From Lachnospiraceae bacterium (GTDB taxonomy: Bacteria > Bacillota > Clostridia > Lachnospirales > Lachnospiraceae): a stretch of DNA of 64,000 nucleotides. The notes beneath the pieces are model-generated. The model did not search any database. It was not told the origin of the DNA and worked only from the letters and a program-made list of their open reading frames with translations. The translations under genes and the position numbers were made by a program. The stretch covers positions 62,001-126,000 of the forward strand of contig SVFD01000002.1 in assembly GCA_015057025.1 (NCBI GenBank), given 5' to 3'. This document shows positions 37,208-45,022 of the stretch, in pieces (position 1 is the stretch's first letter; each line of letters starts with the position of its first letter).

Positions 37208-39859
37208 ATGGCTGAATTAACACCCATGATGCAAAAATATATGGAAACCAAGCAGGAATACCCGGATTGTATTCTTTTTTATCGTTTGGGCGACTTTTAT
37301 GAGATGTTCTTTGAAGATGCAATTACAGCGTCCAGAGAACTTGAAATCACCCTTACCGGTAAAAGCTGCGGTTTGGAAGAACGCGCACCCATGTGTGGCG
37401 TTCCTTTTCATGCGGTGGACGGTTATTTGAATAAATTGGTGTCAAAAGGTTACAAGGTTGCCATTTGTGAGCAGGTGGAGGACCCGAAAACCGCCAAAGG
37501 CCTTGTAAAACGTGAGGTTACACGTGTGGTAACACCCGGTACAAACCTTAATATTCAGGCTTTGGAAGAGAGTAAAAATAACTTCCTTATGTGTATTTCT
37601 TATTTTACCAATTCCATCGGAATCTCTGTGGCTGACGTTACCACAGGCGATTATTTCCTTGCGGAAGTAACGGATTTAAAGCGTTTGTTTGATGAAATTT
37701 GTAAGTATAACCCTTCGGAAATCATTTGCAACGAAGCTTTTATGGTGAGCGGGTTTGACATTGAAGACTTAAAAGGTCGAATGAATACAAGCGTTTATAC
37801 CTTGGATAACCGTTATTTTGATGAGGCGGCTTGTAAAAAATGCCTGCAGAAGCATTTTAAGGTAAGTTCCTTAATTGGTATGGGTGTGGAGGATTTCCCT
37901 GCAGGTATTATTGCTGCAGGTGCATTGATGTTGTATTTGCAGGATACCCAGAAGATTTCCCTTGCGCATTTTACCCATTTGTATCCGTATGCAACCGGGA
38001 AATATATGTTGCTTGACAGTTCTACAAGACGGAATTTGGAGCTTACGGAAACGTTGCGTGAGAAGCAGAAACGAGGTTCTCTTCTTTGGGTTTTGGATAA
38101 AACCAAGACGGCTATGGGCGCAAGAACTTTAAGACATTTTATCGAGCAACCCTTGATTTACAAAGAGGATATCGAGCACAGACAGGGCGCGGTTGAGGCG
38201 CTGTTTAAGGATAGTATTTCAAGAGATGAATTACGCGAATATTTGAATCCGATTTATGATATGGAGCGTTTGCTTAGTAAAGTAAGCTATCAGTCCATCA
38301 ATCCCCGGGATATGATTGCTTTCCGTAATTCCTTGGAGATGCTTCCGCATATTAAGGCTGTGCTTGAAAGCTTTGAAAATCCCCAAATTGTGGAACTTCG
38401 CGATGAAATTGATGATTTAAAAGATGTATATAAAATGATTTTTGATGCTATTGTGGAAGAGGCACCCCTTCAGTCCAAAGAGGGCGGAATCATCAAAGAA
38501 GGATATAATTCCGATATTGATTACCTACGCAATGCAAAATCAGAGGGTAAAAACTGGCTTGCTGAGCTTGAAAATACCGAGCGCGAGCGTACAGGTATCA
38601 AGAATTTGCGCGTGAAATTTAATAAAGTTTTCGGTTACTATCTTGAGGTCACTAATTCATACCTGAATTTGGTGCCGGAAGAGTATATCCGTAAGCAAAC
38701 TTTAACCAATGCGGAGCGTTTTACAACAGTTCGTTTAAAAGAGTTGGAAGATACGATTCTCAATGCGGAAGATAAGTTAAATAATCTGGAATATGAAGAA
38801 TTCTGTAAAGTCCGTGATTACATTGCAGCGCAGTTGGAGCGTATCCAGCGTACTGCCAAAGCGGTTGCGACCTTGGACGCTTTGTGTTCTTTAGCTTTCG
38901 TTGCGGAACAGAATCATTATGTGAAACCGACGTTAAACGAAAAGGGTATTATCGATATTAAGGACGGAAGACACCCCGTTGTTGAGAAAATGATCCAGCA
39001 CGATATGTTTATCCCTAATGATACCTTTTTAGATAATAACAACCACTGTATTTCGGTTATTACAGGCCCGAATATGGCTGGTAAGTCAACATATATGCGT
39101 CAGACTGCTTTGATTGTGTTAATGGCGCAAATCGGTTCTTACGTGCCTGCAGGCAGTGCAAAAATCGGCGTTGTAGACCGTATTTTTACCCGTGTCGGAG
39201 CGTCCGATGACCTTGCCAGCGGCCAGAGTACTTTTATGATTGAGATGAACGAAGTATCTAATATCTTGCGCAATGCCACAAGTAAGAGTCTTTTGATTCT
39301 TGACGAAATCGGTCGCGGTACGTCTACTTTCGATGGGTTGAGTATTGCCTGGGCGGTGATTGAGCATATCAGCAACCGTAAATTACTTGGCGCGAAGACA
39401 TTATTTGCCACACATTATCACGAACTGACCGAACTTGAGGGCAAAATGAGTAACGTCAACAACTATTGCATCGCAGTCAAGGAAAAGGGCGACGATATCG
39501 TTTTCTTGCGTAAAATTGTCAAAGGCGGTGCAGACAAGAGCTACGGAATTCAGGTTGCCAAACTTGCCGGGGTTCCCGATATGGTCATAGACCGTGCGAA
39601 AGAGATTGTGGAACAGTTGACGGATAATGATATTATCGAGAAGGTTCAAAGCATTGCGCAACCTACCGGTAAGGCTGATAAAAAAGCTTCCGTACCCAAG
39701 TATGATGAGGTGGATTTGGCACAGTTCTCATTATTTGATACGGTAACAGACGAGGATGTAATCGCTGAATTAAAAGAGATTGATATTACAACTTTGACAC
39801 CGCTTGATGCTATGAATACCTTATATCGTTTGCAGAATAAATTGAAGAATCGGTGGTAG
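37208..39859 (+). CDS. mutS: DNA mismatch repair protein MutS
   Basis: 883 aa from the ATG at 37208 (CAGGAGAG nine bases before); an in-frame ATG at 37124 lies across the hairpin and is rejected. Domain order: mismatch-reading domain (TPMMQKYMETKQEYPDCILF with FYRLGDFYEMF), connector, core/clamp, then the ATPase with Walker A GPNMAGKST (620-628), Walker B LLILDEIGRGTSTFDG and ATHYHELTEL, and a helical C-terminus. It recognises mismatches and recruits MutL, encoded 5.2 kb downstream; these genes are usually adjacent, so the stretch between them is notable. Confidence 0.97.
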   Translation: MAELTPMMQKYMETKQEYPDCILFYRLGDFYEMFFEDAITASRELEITLTGKSCGLEERAPMCGVPFHAVDGYLNKLVSKGYKVAICEQVEDPKTAKGLVKREVTRVVTPGTNLNIQALEESKNNFLMCISYFTNSIGISVADVTTGDYFLAEVTDLKRLFDEICKYNPSEIICNEAFMVSGFDIEDLKGRMNTSVYTLDNRYFDEAACKKCLQKHFKVSSLIGMGVEDFPAGIIAAGALMLYLQDTQKISLAHFTHLYPYATGKYMLLDSSTRRNLELTETLREKQKRGSLLWVLDKTKTAMGARTLRHFIEQPLIYKEDIEHRQGAVEALFKDSISRDELREYLNPIYDMERLLSKVSYQSINPRDMIAFRNSLEMLPHIKAVLESFENPQIVELRDEIDDLKDVYKMIFDAIVEEAPLQSKEGGIIKEGYNSDIDYLRNAKSEGKNWLAELENTERERTGIKNLRVKFNKVFGYYLEVTNSYLNLVPEEYIRKQTLTNAERFTTVRLKELEDTILNAEDKLNNLEYEEFCKVRDYIAAQLERIQRTAKAVATLDALCSLAFVAEQNHYVKPTLNEKGIIDIKDGRHPVVEKMIQHDMFIPNDTFLDNNNHCISVITGPNMAGKSTYMRQTALIVLMAQIGSYVPAGSAKIGVVDRIFTRVGASDDLASGQSTFMIEMNEVSNILRNATSKSLLILDEIGRGTSTFDGLSIAWAVIEHISNRKLLGAKTLFATHYHELTELEGKMSNVNNYCIAVKEKGDDIVFLRKIVKGGADKSYGIQVAKLAGVPDMVIDRAKEIVEQLTDNDIIEKVQSIAQPTGKADKKASVPKYDEVDLAQFSLFDTVTDEDVIAELKEIDITTLTPLDAMNTLYRLQNKLKNRW

Positions 39860-39949
39860 TTAAGGTAGTATAAGTTTATTTTTGCGTGCACTGTTATATA
39901 ACGGTAGGTAACGGAATAGAAACTTTGAAGTCTACGGAGAAATTAAGAT

Positions 39950-40309
39950 ATGACAAATGGAGAAAGAGCAAAGCAGATTATTGATAAATATGGTTTTGAT
40001 TTTAATAATATACCCAAGAATGATGTAATTGAATTGATACAAAATGAAATAGTAAATTATCAGCCAGGGAGTTCGGAATATATCCGCTTATTATGTGGAT
40101 ATTTGTATTGTCTTGGGGATGTCTCAGATGTGTCTTTGCTAGAGAAAGCAAAGTATGGTATCAATATGGATGTGGGTTGTATGATTGATGGTGAGTGGAT
40201 TGAAAGTTTAAAAAATGGTGGTTGCAAAACGCAATACACTAATTCTCGTCAGGAAATTATAGATGGTTTTATTTTATACTATCAGGATTTTCAACCTGAA
40301 GACGAATGA
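39950..40309 (+). CDS. unknown small protein
   Basis: 119 aa, soluble, acidic at the C-terminus. Recognisable stretches are NDVIELIQNEIVNYQPGSSEYIRLLCGYLYCLGD and DVGCMIDGEWIESL, suggesting helical repeats. I do not recognise a family; immunity proteins of toxin systems often look like this but no toxin gene is near. The gene is AT-richer than mutS just before it. No strong ribosome site is seen (GGAGAAATTAAG nine bases before is fair). Confidence 0.5.
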   Translation: MTNGERAKQIIDKYGFDFNNIPKNDVIELIQNEIVNYQPGSSEYIRLLCGYLYCLGDVSDVSLLEKAKYGINMDVGCMIDGEWIESLKNGGCKTQYTNSRQEIIDGFILYYQDFQPEDE

Positions 40310-40391
40310 TAAATTACATACTCAACGGAGCGATTAAAAGCACACGAATATTTGAAGTTTGTGAAGTGGTTCTAATACGAAAGGAAAAATA

Positions 40392-40619
40392 ATGGAATTA
40401 TGTTACGAAGAATATTCTGATGATAAAAAAAGACGATATCGTATATATAAAGAGAATAAATTTTTCAAGGTAATTTTACAACAGTATCATGAAGAATATG
40501 ATTGTATGGGTTATATAGAACCAGCTGGTTTTTATGAAGTACGGGACAAGATGGTACATCATGTAGAAACTATAGATGAAGGTATTTCTGTTGGTAGAGA
40601 ATTGATGAGAAATATTTAG
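40392..40619 (+). CDS. unknown small protein
   Basis: 75 aa, charged, no membrane segment: begins MELCYEEYSDDKKRRYRIYK and ends VGRELMRNI. AAAGGA lies seven bases before the ATG, which supports real translation. No family recognised. It sits between two other small AT-rich genes that appear to form an insertion after mutS. Confidence 0.45.
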   Translation: MELCYEEYSDDKKRRYRIYKENKFFKVILQQYHEEYDCMGYIEPAGFYEVRDKMVHHVETIDEGISVGRELMRNI

Positions 40620-40668
40620 AGGTATGGATTGCAATTGAAATTTTGGAATTTGATAGTGAGGTAGTACA

Positions 40669-41100
40669 GTGATTAGAATGATGAAACATAGTGACTTAGC
40701 ACAATGTGGTATGATTTATGCAAAAGCATTTCCGATGGAGCATTGGGGAATAGACTGGACGAGTGAAAATGCAACAGAATATCTGCAAGATTTTTTTGAA
40801 CAGAAAAGATTTATCGGATATGTATATGAAGAAAATGATAAAGTGTTAGGTTGTATATTCGCACTTTGTAAGATTTCAGGAAGTAAAGAAGAGATTTACA
40901 TTAATGAGATGGCAGTGCTTCCTGAACGACAAGGTTTTGGAATAGGTAAGCAACTATTAAGTGCTGTTAAAAATTACAGTAAAGATAAAGGACTTGCAGG
41001 AATTGTTCTTTATACAAGCGAGTATGCCCCGGCGGCTGAGTTTTATAAAAAGAATGGATTTAAGTTATCAAACGGAACTATATGTATGTATTGCGAGTAA
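40669..41100 (+). CDS. GNAT-family N-acetyltransferase
   Basis: 143 aa. Acetyl-CoA site ERQGFGIGKQLL (R-Q-G-F-G-I-G at 87-93), preceded by INEMAVLPE and followed by VLYTSEYAPAAEFYKKNGF, the usual GNAT order. The GTG at 40669 has GAGG seven bases before and is the likely start. Acceptor unknown. The gene's AT-rich codon use resembles the two small genes before it. Confidence 0.8.
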   Translation: MIRMMKHSDLAQCGMIYAKAFPMEHWGIDWTSENATEYLQDFFEQKRFIGYVYEENDKVLGCIFALCKISGSKEEIYINEMAVLPERQGFGIGKQLLSAVKNYSKDKGLAGIVLYTSEYAPAAEFYKKNGFKLSNGTICMYCE

Positions 41101-41212
41101 TGAAATGCATGTAAAACTTTCAGTTTACGCGAGTTTTGCCCTGCCGACCCATCGTTACACTATATGTTTCTTCAGTATCGCGACGCGTACATAGACAACA
41201 AGGAACTCAAAC

Positions 41213-41506
41213 ATGAAAGAAAGAACCGAACTTAGTATGCAGTTGTATCACATGCTGGTGGAACGGGGATATCCGGAAGCCCTTTGTGATTTGATTACAC
41301 GAAATTTGAATACCGATTTTACGGCAGCAAGAATGATTGGCTATCTTTCACATTATTCCTATCTTCCGGAAGGCGAATTGGTGGACGAAATGTTGTCGAT
41401 TCTTAGCGACCGTAATGCAATTATGCAAAAGAAAGAATCAGAGAAGGCACAAGCTGCATTAAATGAATTGTACAGAGTTGGATTTGCTTCGGAAGAGGAT
41501 GAATAG
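41213..41506 (+). CDS. small helical protein of unknown function
   Basis: 97 aa, all-helical appearance (ELSMQLYHMLVERGYPEALCDLITRNL, ARMIGYLSHYSYLPEGELVDEMLSIL), with an acidic end EEDE. No family recognised, though the look is that of short helical Lachnospiraceae proteins. AAGGAA lies about ten bases before the ATG. The 112 bases before it hold no gene; they are GC-richer (CGCGACGCG) and may mark the right edge of the small-gene insertion. Confidence 0.55.
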   Translation: MKERTELSMQLYHMLVERGYPEALCDLITRNLNTDFTAARMIGYLSHYSYLPEGELVDEMLSILSDRNAIMQKKESEKAQAALNELYRVGFASEEDE

Positions 41507-41557
41507 TTTGTGGCTATAAACCATTCATGTATAAAGGTGAGCAGAGGAAAATTTTAT

Positions 41558-42757
41558 ATGTACTTAAGGAACAAAGCAATTCTTATTTATAAAATTAAAA
41601 ATGTAATATTTAATATCATTGGTTGCCTTTGGGTTTTGGTGTCAACGTGGAATATTTTATCCCTAATCAGTACCTATTGGAATGATTTGGAGACGGTATT
41701 CTATGCCAATTCTTTTTGGGGAAGCGTAATTCGGTTCCCCATTGCTGTGATTTTGTTAATATTAGCAGGGATATCGAAGCGTTGGATTGGGGATGCAGTA
41801 TTTTATTCCGGTTATTTTGAAGGAAATTTGGATGGATACATTTCTTTTCAAGAGTTAGAGAAGACAACGGGAAACCCGGCTTGGTGGATTCAGGTGCAGT
41901 TAGCCTTCTTTCCGTATGTTTATATGAAAAACTATAAAATACAAAGCATTGATAATGTATCAACCATTGTATTAAACAGTAAAACCAGTACTTGTGAATG
42001 CCGAAATTGCGGTGCAATTATTGAGAAAAAGGATTATTTTACCGGAAGTTGTAAGTATTGCGGTAGTTCGGATTTGTTCGCAAGGGTTTTAACCAAGGAT
42101 GGATTTTACAGTATTTCCAACGAGAGAGCAAAGGAAAATCATAATATCAGCTTTTATAATAAAAAGAGCTATCCTTTCATGAAGTTGTTATTTTTAGTCG
42201 GACCGGCGATTGGCGTTGCAGTTATTGTAATTTGCCTTTTTATGAGTCTTGATAATGCATCAAAGATAAATGATGAGGAGTATATCAGGGAATATCAATA
42301 TGAGTCGATTGAATCAGGTCAGGCACCGTCTACTGCAGAAAACATTCAAAATGACTTGATGGATTTGGTTATTATGGGCGTTATGGGAAGCATCGTGTTG
42401 ACTCCGGTTGTGATAATCGGTTTTACACGGACCGGAAGTGTTATGGCTTTGGAATCTTGCGGATACTTTTTTGAGGGATGTAAGCAACCTTTTGTGGATA
42501 TTACGGAGGTTCCCATTGTTCGCAAAAAGATGTATCCCGGTATGGGGATTCGAACAATCCGTAGCGCCATGCGCTTTGGATATCTTAAAAATTGTACCTT
42601 GGATATGAATGAAGGCAACCTGCGTGTTGCGCTCGCTCGTAAAATCGTAAAAGACGCCTGTCCGCACTGTAATGCGCCTATTGTAGGGGCTGTGGATGCG
42701 AATTATACCTGCAAATATTGCGGTAAGACTATTATGGGTGTTATAGAGCGAAAATAG
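41558..42757 (+). CDS. membrane protein with two zinc ribbons
   Basis: 399 aa from the ATG at 41558 (AGAGG ten bases before); a GTG at 41510 is an alternative. Two membrane helices (about 12-34, 48-70), a DGYISFQELEKTTG winged-helix-like stretch, zinc ribbon 1 (Cys148, Cys151, Cys165, Cys168) followed by GFYSISNE, two more helices (about 210-230 and 270-292), and a C-terminal ribbon (Cys368, Cys371, Cys385, Cys388). Function unknown. The next gene has the same order: ribbon, FYSI, helices, C-terminal ribbon. Confidence 0.65.
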   Translation: MYLRNKAILIYKIKNVIFNIIGCLWVLVSTWNILSLISTYWNDLETVFYANSFWGSVIRFPIAVILLILAGISKRWIGDAVFYSGYFEGNLDGYISFQELEKTTGNPAWWIQVQLAFFPYVYMKNYKIQSIDNVSTIVLNSKTSTCECRNCGAIIEKKDYFTGSCKYCGSSDLFARVLTKDGFYSISNERAKENHNISFYNKKSYPFMKLLFLVGPAIGVAVIVICLFMSLDNASKINDEEYIREYQYESIESGQAPSTAENIQNDLMDLVIMGVMGSIVLTPVVIIGFTRTGSVMALESCGYFFEGCKQPFVDITEVPIVRKKMYPGMGIRTIRSAMRFGYLKNCTLDMNEGNLRVALARKIVKDACPHCNAPIVGAVDANYTCKYCGKTIMGVIERK

Positions 42758-42765
42758 TATAAATC

Positions 42766-42794
42766 TTGATATTAATACGGCTATTTATTACGAT
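42766..42794 (+). promoter_or_regulatory. candidate sigma-A promoter
   Basis: TTGATA (42766-42771), 17 bases, TACGAT (42789-42794) between the first and second zinc-ribbon membrane genes. Start near 42801, leaving about 40 bases to the ATG at 42840. Confidence 0.35.
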
Positions 42795-42839
42795 ATCATT
42801 TTGTGATTGTAGGTTGTGGAAGGGAAATTTATATTTTTT

Positions 42840-44054
42840 ATGGACGATAAAGAGTTATTTTTAAAATTTACAAAGCAACTTTCTGACTGGTCCCTTACCG
42901 GTAAAGAACCGGAACTGGCTGATTGGGATACCAGGGCATATCTTGATTTGCAGGAGAAAAGACTGAAATCCAAAGGTTTAAAACGACATTTTGACTTTGA
43001 TGCAACTACCAAAGTGTATAAAGTTGGAGATTTTGCTTTGGGTTTATTGTTGAACGGCTATAATAAAAGAGTTAACTATGCGGTAGGACATAAAAAGGTA
43101 GAATATTTTATAGGCAAAAAACGTATCGGTAAAATGAAAAAGGAAGTACCTTTTTACCAAATGATACGCCAGCCGGATACCAAGAATGATGATTGGAAAC
43201 AGGATACTTATGTATGCCCGAATTGTGGTAATATTGAAAAAATTGAGAAGTTTGAAATGGAAGGCTGTCAGTACTGCGGAACTAATTTTATTGTGTCAGA
43301 ATTATATCCGAAGGTAACAAACTTTTATTCTATAGACAGTGGAGCAGAACGTAAAATTTCTTTTGGCAGAGTTATTGCTATTGGGATTGTCTCTTTCGTT
43401 TTAGCATTACTTGCCGGTGGAGTTTATTTTAAAACACAGGAACTGCAATTTTCAGTTTATATTTTATTTGGTTTTTTATGGGCGATTTTTTGGGCAATCG
43501 GTCTGTTTTTCTCGCCTGTAATCTTTGAGATTCAGGAATCGTCCAGGGTCACGAAAGGTTCTGTCGGTGCGAAACGTAAAATATCTACTAAATTGAAAAA
43601 ATATGATGAAACTTTTTGTTATGATTATTTTGAAGGAAAAGCCTTGTCCTTGCTTCGAATGATTGTCTTTGCAGAGAATCCTAATGAATATATTCAATAC
43701 CACGGAAATGATTTGAGTCCAAAATTTCAGGATATTGTTGATATGGATTATTGTGGGGCTTTTGGAGTTGAAAAGATTCAGGAAGTAGATGATTATGTTG
43801 AAGTTACACTGAAAGTTTTTATGAAAAACACTTATTTTACCGATAAAAAATGCAAAAAAAGGAATGATGATATGTTCATTCGTATGCGTCATAATACCAA
43901 ATGGCGCGTACAGCCGGAGTTCTCTATTGTAAAAGTTGCTTGCCATAGTTGTGGCGGTAGTTTTGATGCTACCAAGCATCGGAATTGTCCGTTTTGCCAG
44001 AATGAATATGATACCGGAATAGACGACTGGATTGTAATGGATATACATTTGTAA
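42840..44054 (+). CDS. second double zinc-ribbon membrane protein
   Basis: 404 aa from the ATG at 42840. GGAAGGG lies 15 bases before it, a long gap, so the GTG at 42816 (8 codons earlier) remains possible. An N-terminal charged domain, ribbon 1 (Cys126, Cys129, Cys143, Cys146) followed by NFYSIDSG, two membrane helices (about 182-203 and 212-236), then a ~130-residue domain (FCYDYFEGKALSLLRMIVF onward) that looks like Tim44/NTF2 folds, and a C-terminal ribbon (Cys368, Cys371, Cys383, Cys386). The layout mirrors the gene before it. Function unknown. Confidence 0.65.
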   Translation: MDDKELFLKFTKQLSDWSLTGKEPELADWDTRAYLDLQEKRLKSKGLKRHFDFDATTKVYKVGDFALGLLLNGYNKRVNYAVGHKKVEYFIGKKRIGKMKKEVPFYQMIRQPDTKNDDWKQDTYVCPNCGNIEKIEKFEMEGCQYCGTNFIVSELYPKVTNFYSIDSGAERKISFGRVIAIGIVSFVLALLAGGVYFKTQELQFSVYILFGFLWAIFWAIGLFFSPVIFEIQESSRVTKGSVGAKRKISTKLKKYDETFCYDYFEGKALSLLRMIVFAENPNEYIQYHGNDLSPKFQDIVDMDYCGAFGVEKIQEVDDYVEVTLKVFMKNTYFTDKKCKKRNDDMFIRMRHNTKWRVQPEFSIVKVACHSCGGSFDATKHRNCPFCQNEYDTGIDDWIVMDIHL

Positions 44055-44090
44055 AATACAGGTTATTGTTTTTGTGTAAAGGAGAAAAAA

Positions 44091-44912
44091 ATGATTTTAG
44101 GAATTAATCAGACATCATCAGTAAAAGTAAACAGATTTGAAATCAGTAAGGACAATCAGGTGATTTACACCGCAGATGCGCCTTGGGGGCCCATTCATTT
44201 GAAGGAATTTCATTTGATGGATGCACAAGGCAATATGATTTATACCACTAAGTATGCAATAGCACAGAATATGGTATCCCAGTTCTTGCCTTACAATTAT
44301 TTATTTACCGGTGACCAGGAATTTGAACGTTACGGTGTTGTTGATATGGCAGGTAATGAAGTTGGTGCCTTTTATCTTGAGAAGACTGCTATTTTAAAAG
44401 CGCAGATTTGTCTTGAATACTTTGGAAAGTTGATTGTAGGTTACAGAAGAGTACTTGGCACCATGGAATATGTGACCTTTTATGACGGTGAAACCGTTGT
44501 GGGTCAGTTGACCAAATCTAACAGGGTAATCGCTGACAATAAAGACAACTATATGATTCATTTTGTGGACGGATATGAGAGCCTGGAAGCGGTTCTGGCA
44601 TTCTTTGTAATTTATTATGATTACAGATATTACAATAATACAGCCGAGGCACATAAGGGCGTAAAATACGTTTATAAGAAGAATTACGACAGAAATATTG
44701 ATAAATATGATCCTGATTTTATCAGAAGAAACTTTGGTGAAGAAGAAACTGCCCGTATGGATGCCTTTTTTGAAGAAAGCGTAAAGAAGGCAAATCCTAT
44801 GAATATGAAGGTATTCTGGATTATTTTTGGTTCCTGCTGGGCTGTTGGAATTATTATTACATTGATTGTACTTTTTGCCACCGGTGTTCTGTATTTGCCG
44901 TTTATTTGGTAA
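44091..44912 (+). CDS. unknown protein with C-terminal membrane helix
   Basis: 273 aa. About 200 residues of beta-rich sequence (HLMDAQGNMIYTTKY, GVVDMAGNEVGAFYLEK, YVTFYDGETVVGQLTK) recall Tubby-C/LURP-one-like barrels, a guess by pattern only. A hydrophobic C-terminal helix (about 243-268: VFWIIFGSCWAVGIIITLIV) anchors it. AAAGGAG lies eight bases before the ATG. It follows the two zinc-ribbon genes by 36 bases, so the three probably work together at the membrane. Confidence 0.55.
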   Translation: MILGINQTSSVKVNRFEISKDNQVIYTADAPWGPIHLKEFHLMDAQGNMIYTTKYAIAQNMVSQFLPYNYLFTGDQEFERYGVVDMAGNEVGAFYLEKTAILKAQICLEYFGKLIVGYRRVLGTMEYVTFYDGETVVGQLTKSNRVIADNKDNYMIHFVDGYESLEAVLAFFVIYYDYRYYNNTAEAHKGVKYVYKKNYDRNIDKYDPDFIRRNFGEEETARMDAFFEESVKKANPMNMKVFWIIFGSCWAVGIIITLIVLFATGVLYLPFIW

Positions 44913-44963
44913 ATGCATAATAAATGTAGATTGATATAAGATTGATATTGTTTTCTGTATTTT

Positions 44964-44991
44964 TTGACAGACATTTTTAATAATTTAGAAA
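44964..44991 (+). promoter_or_regulatory. candidate promoter for mutL
   Basis: A perfect TTGACA (44964-44969) with TAGAAA (44986-44991) 16 bases on. Start would lie near 44998, just before AAAGGA and the mutL ATG at 45023. The -10 match is partial. Confidence 0.4.
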
Positions 44992-45022
44992 TATGATTTT
45001 TAAGAAAGGACACATCGGATAA

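Noticed and set aside
43476-44048. 190-aa minus-strand frame opposite the second zinc-ribbon gene
   Set aside because: Shadow of a + gene with intact Cys pairs; no start signal.
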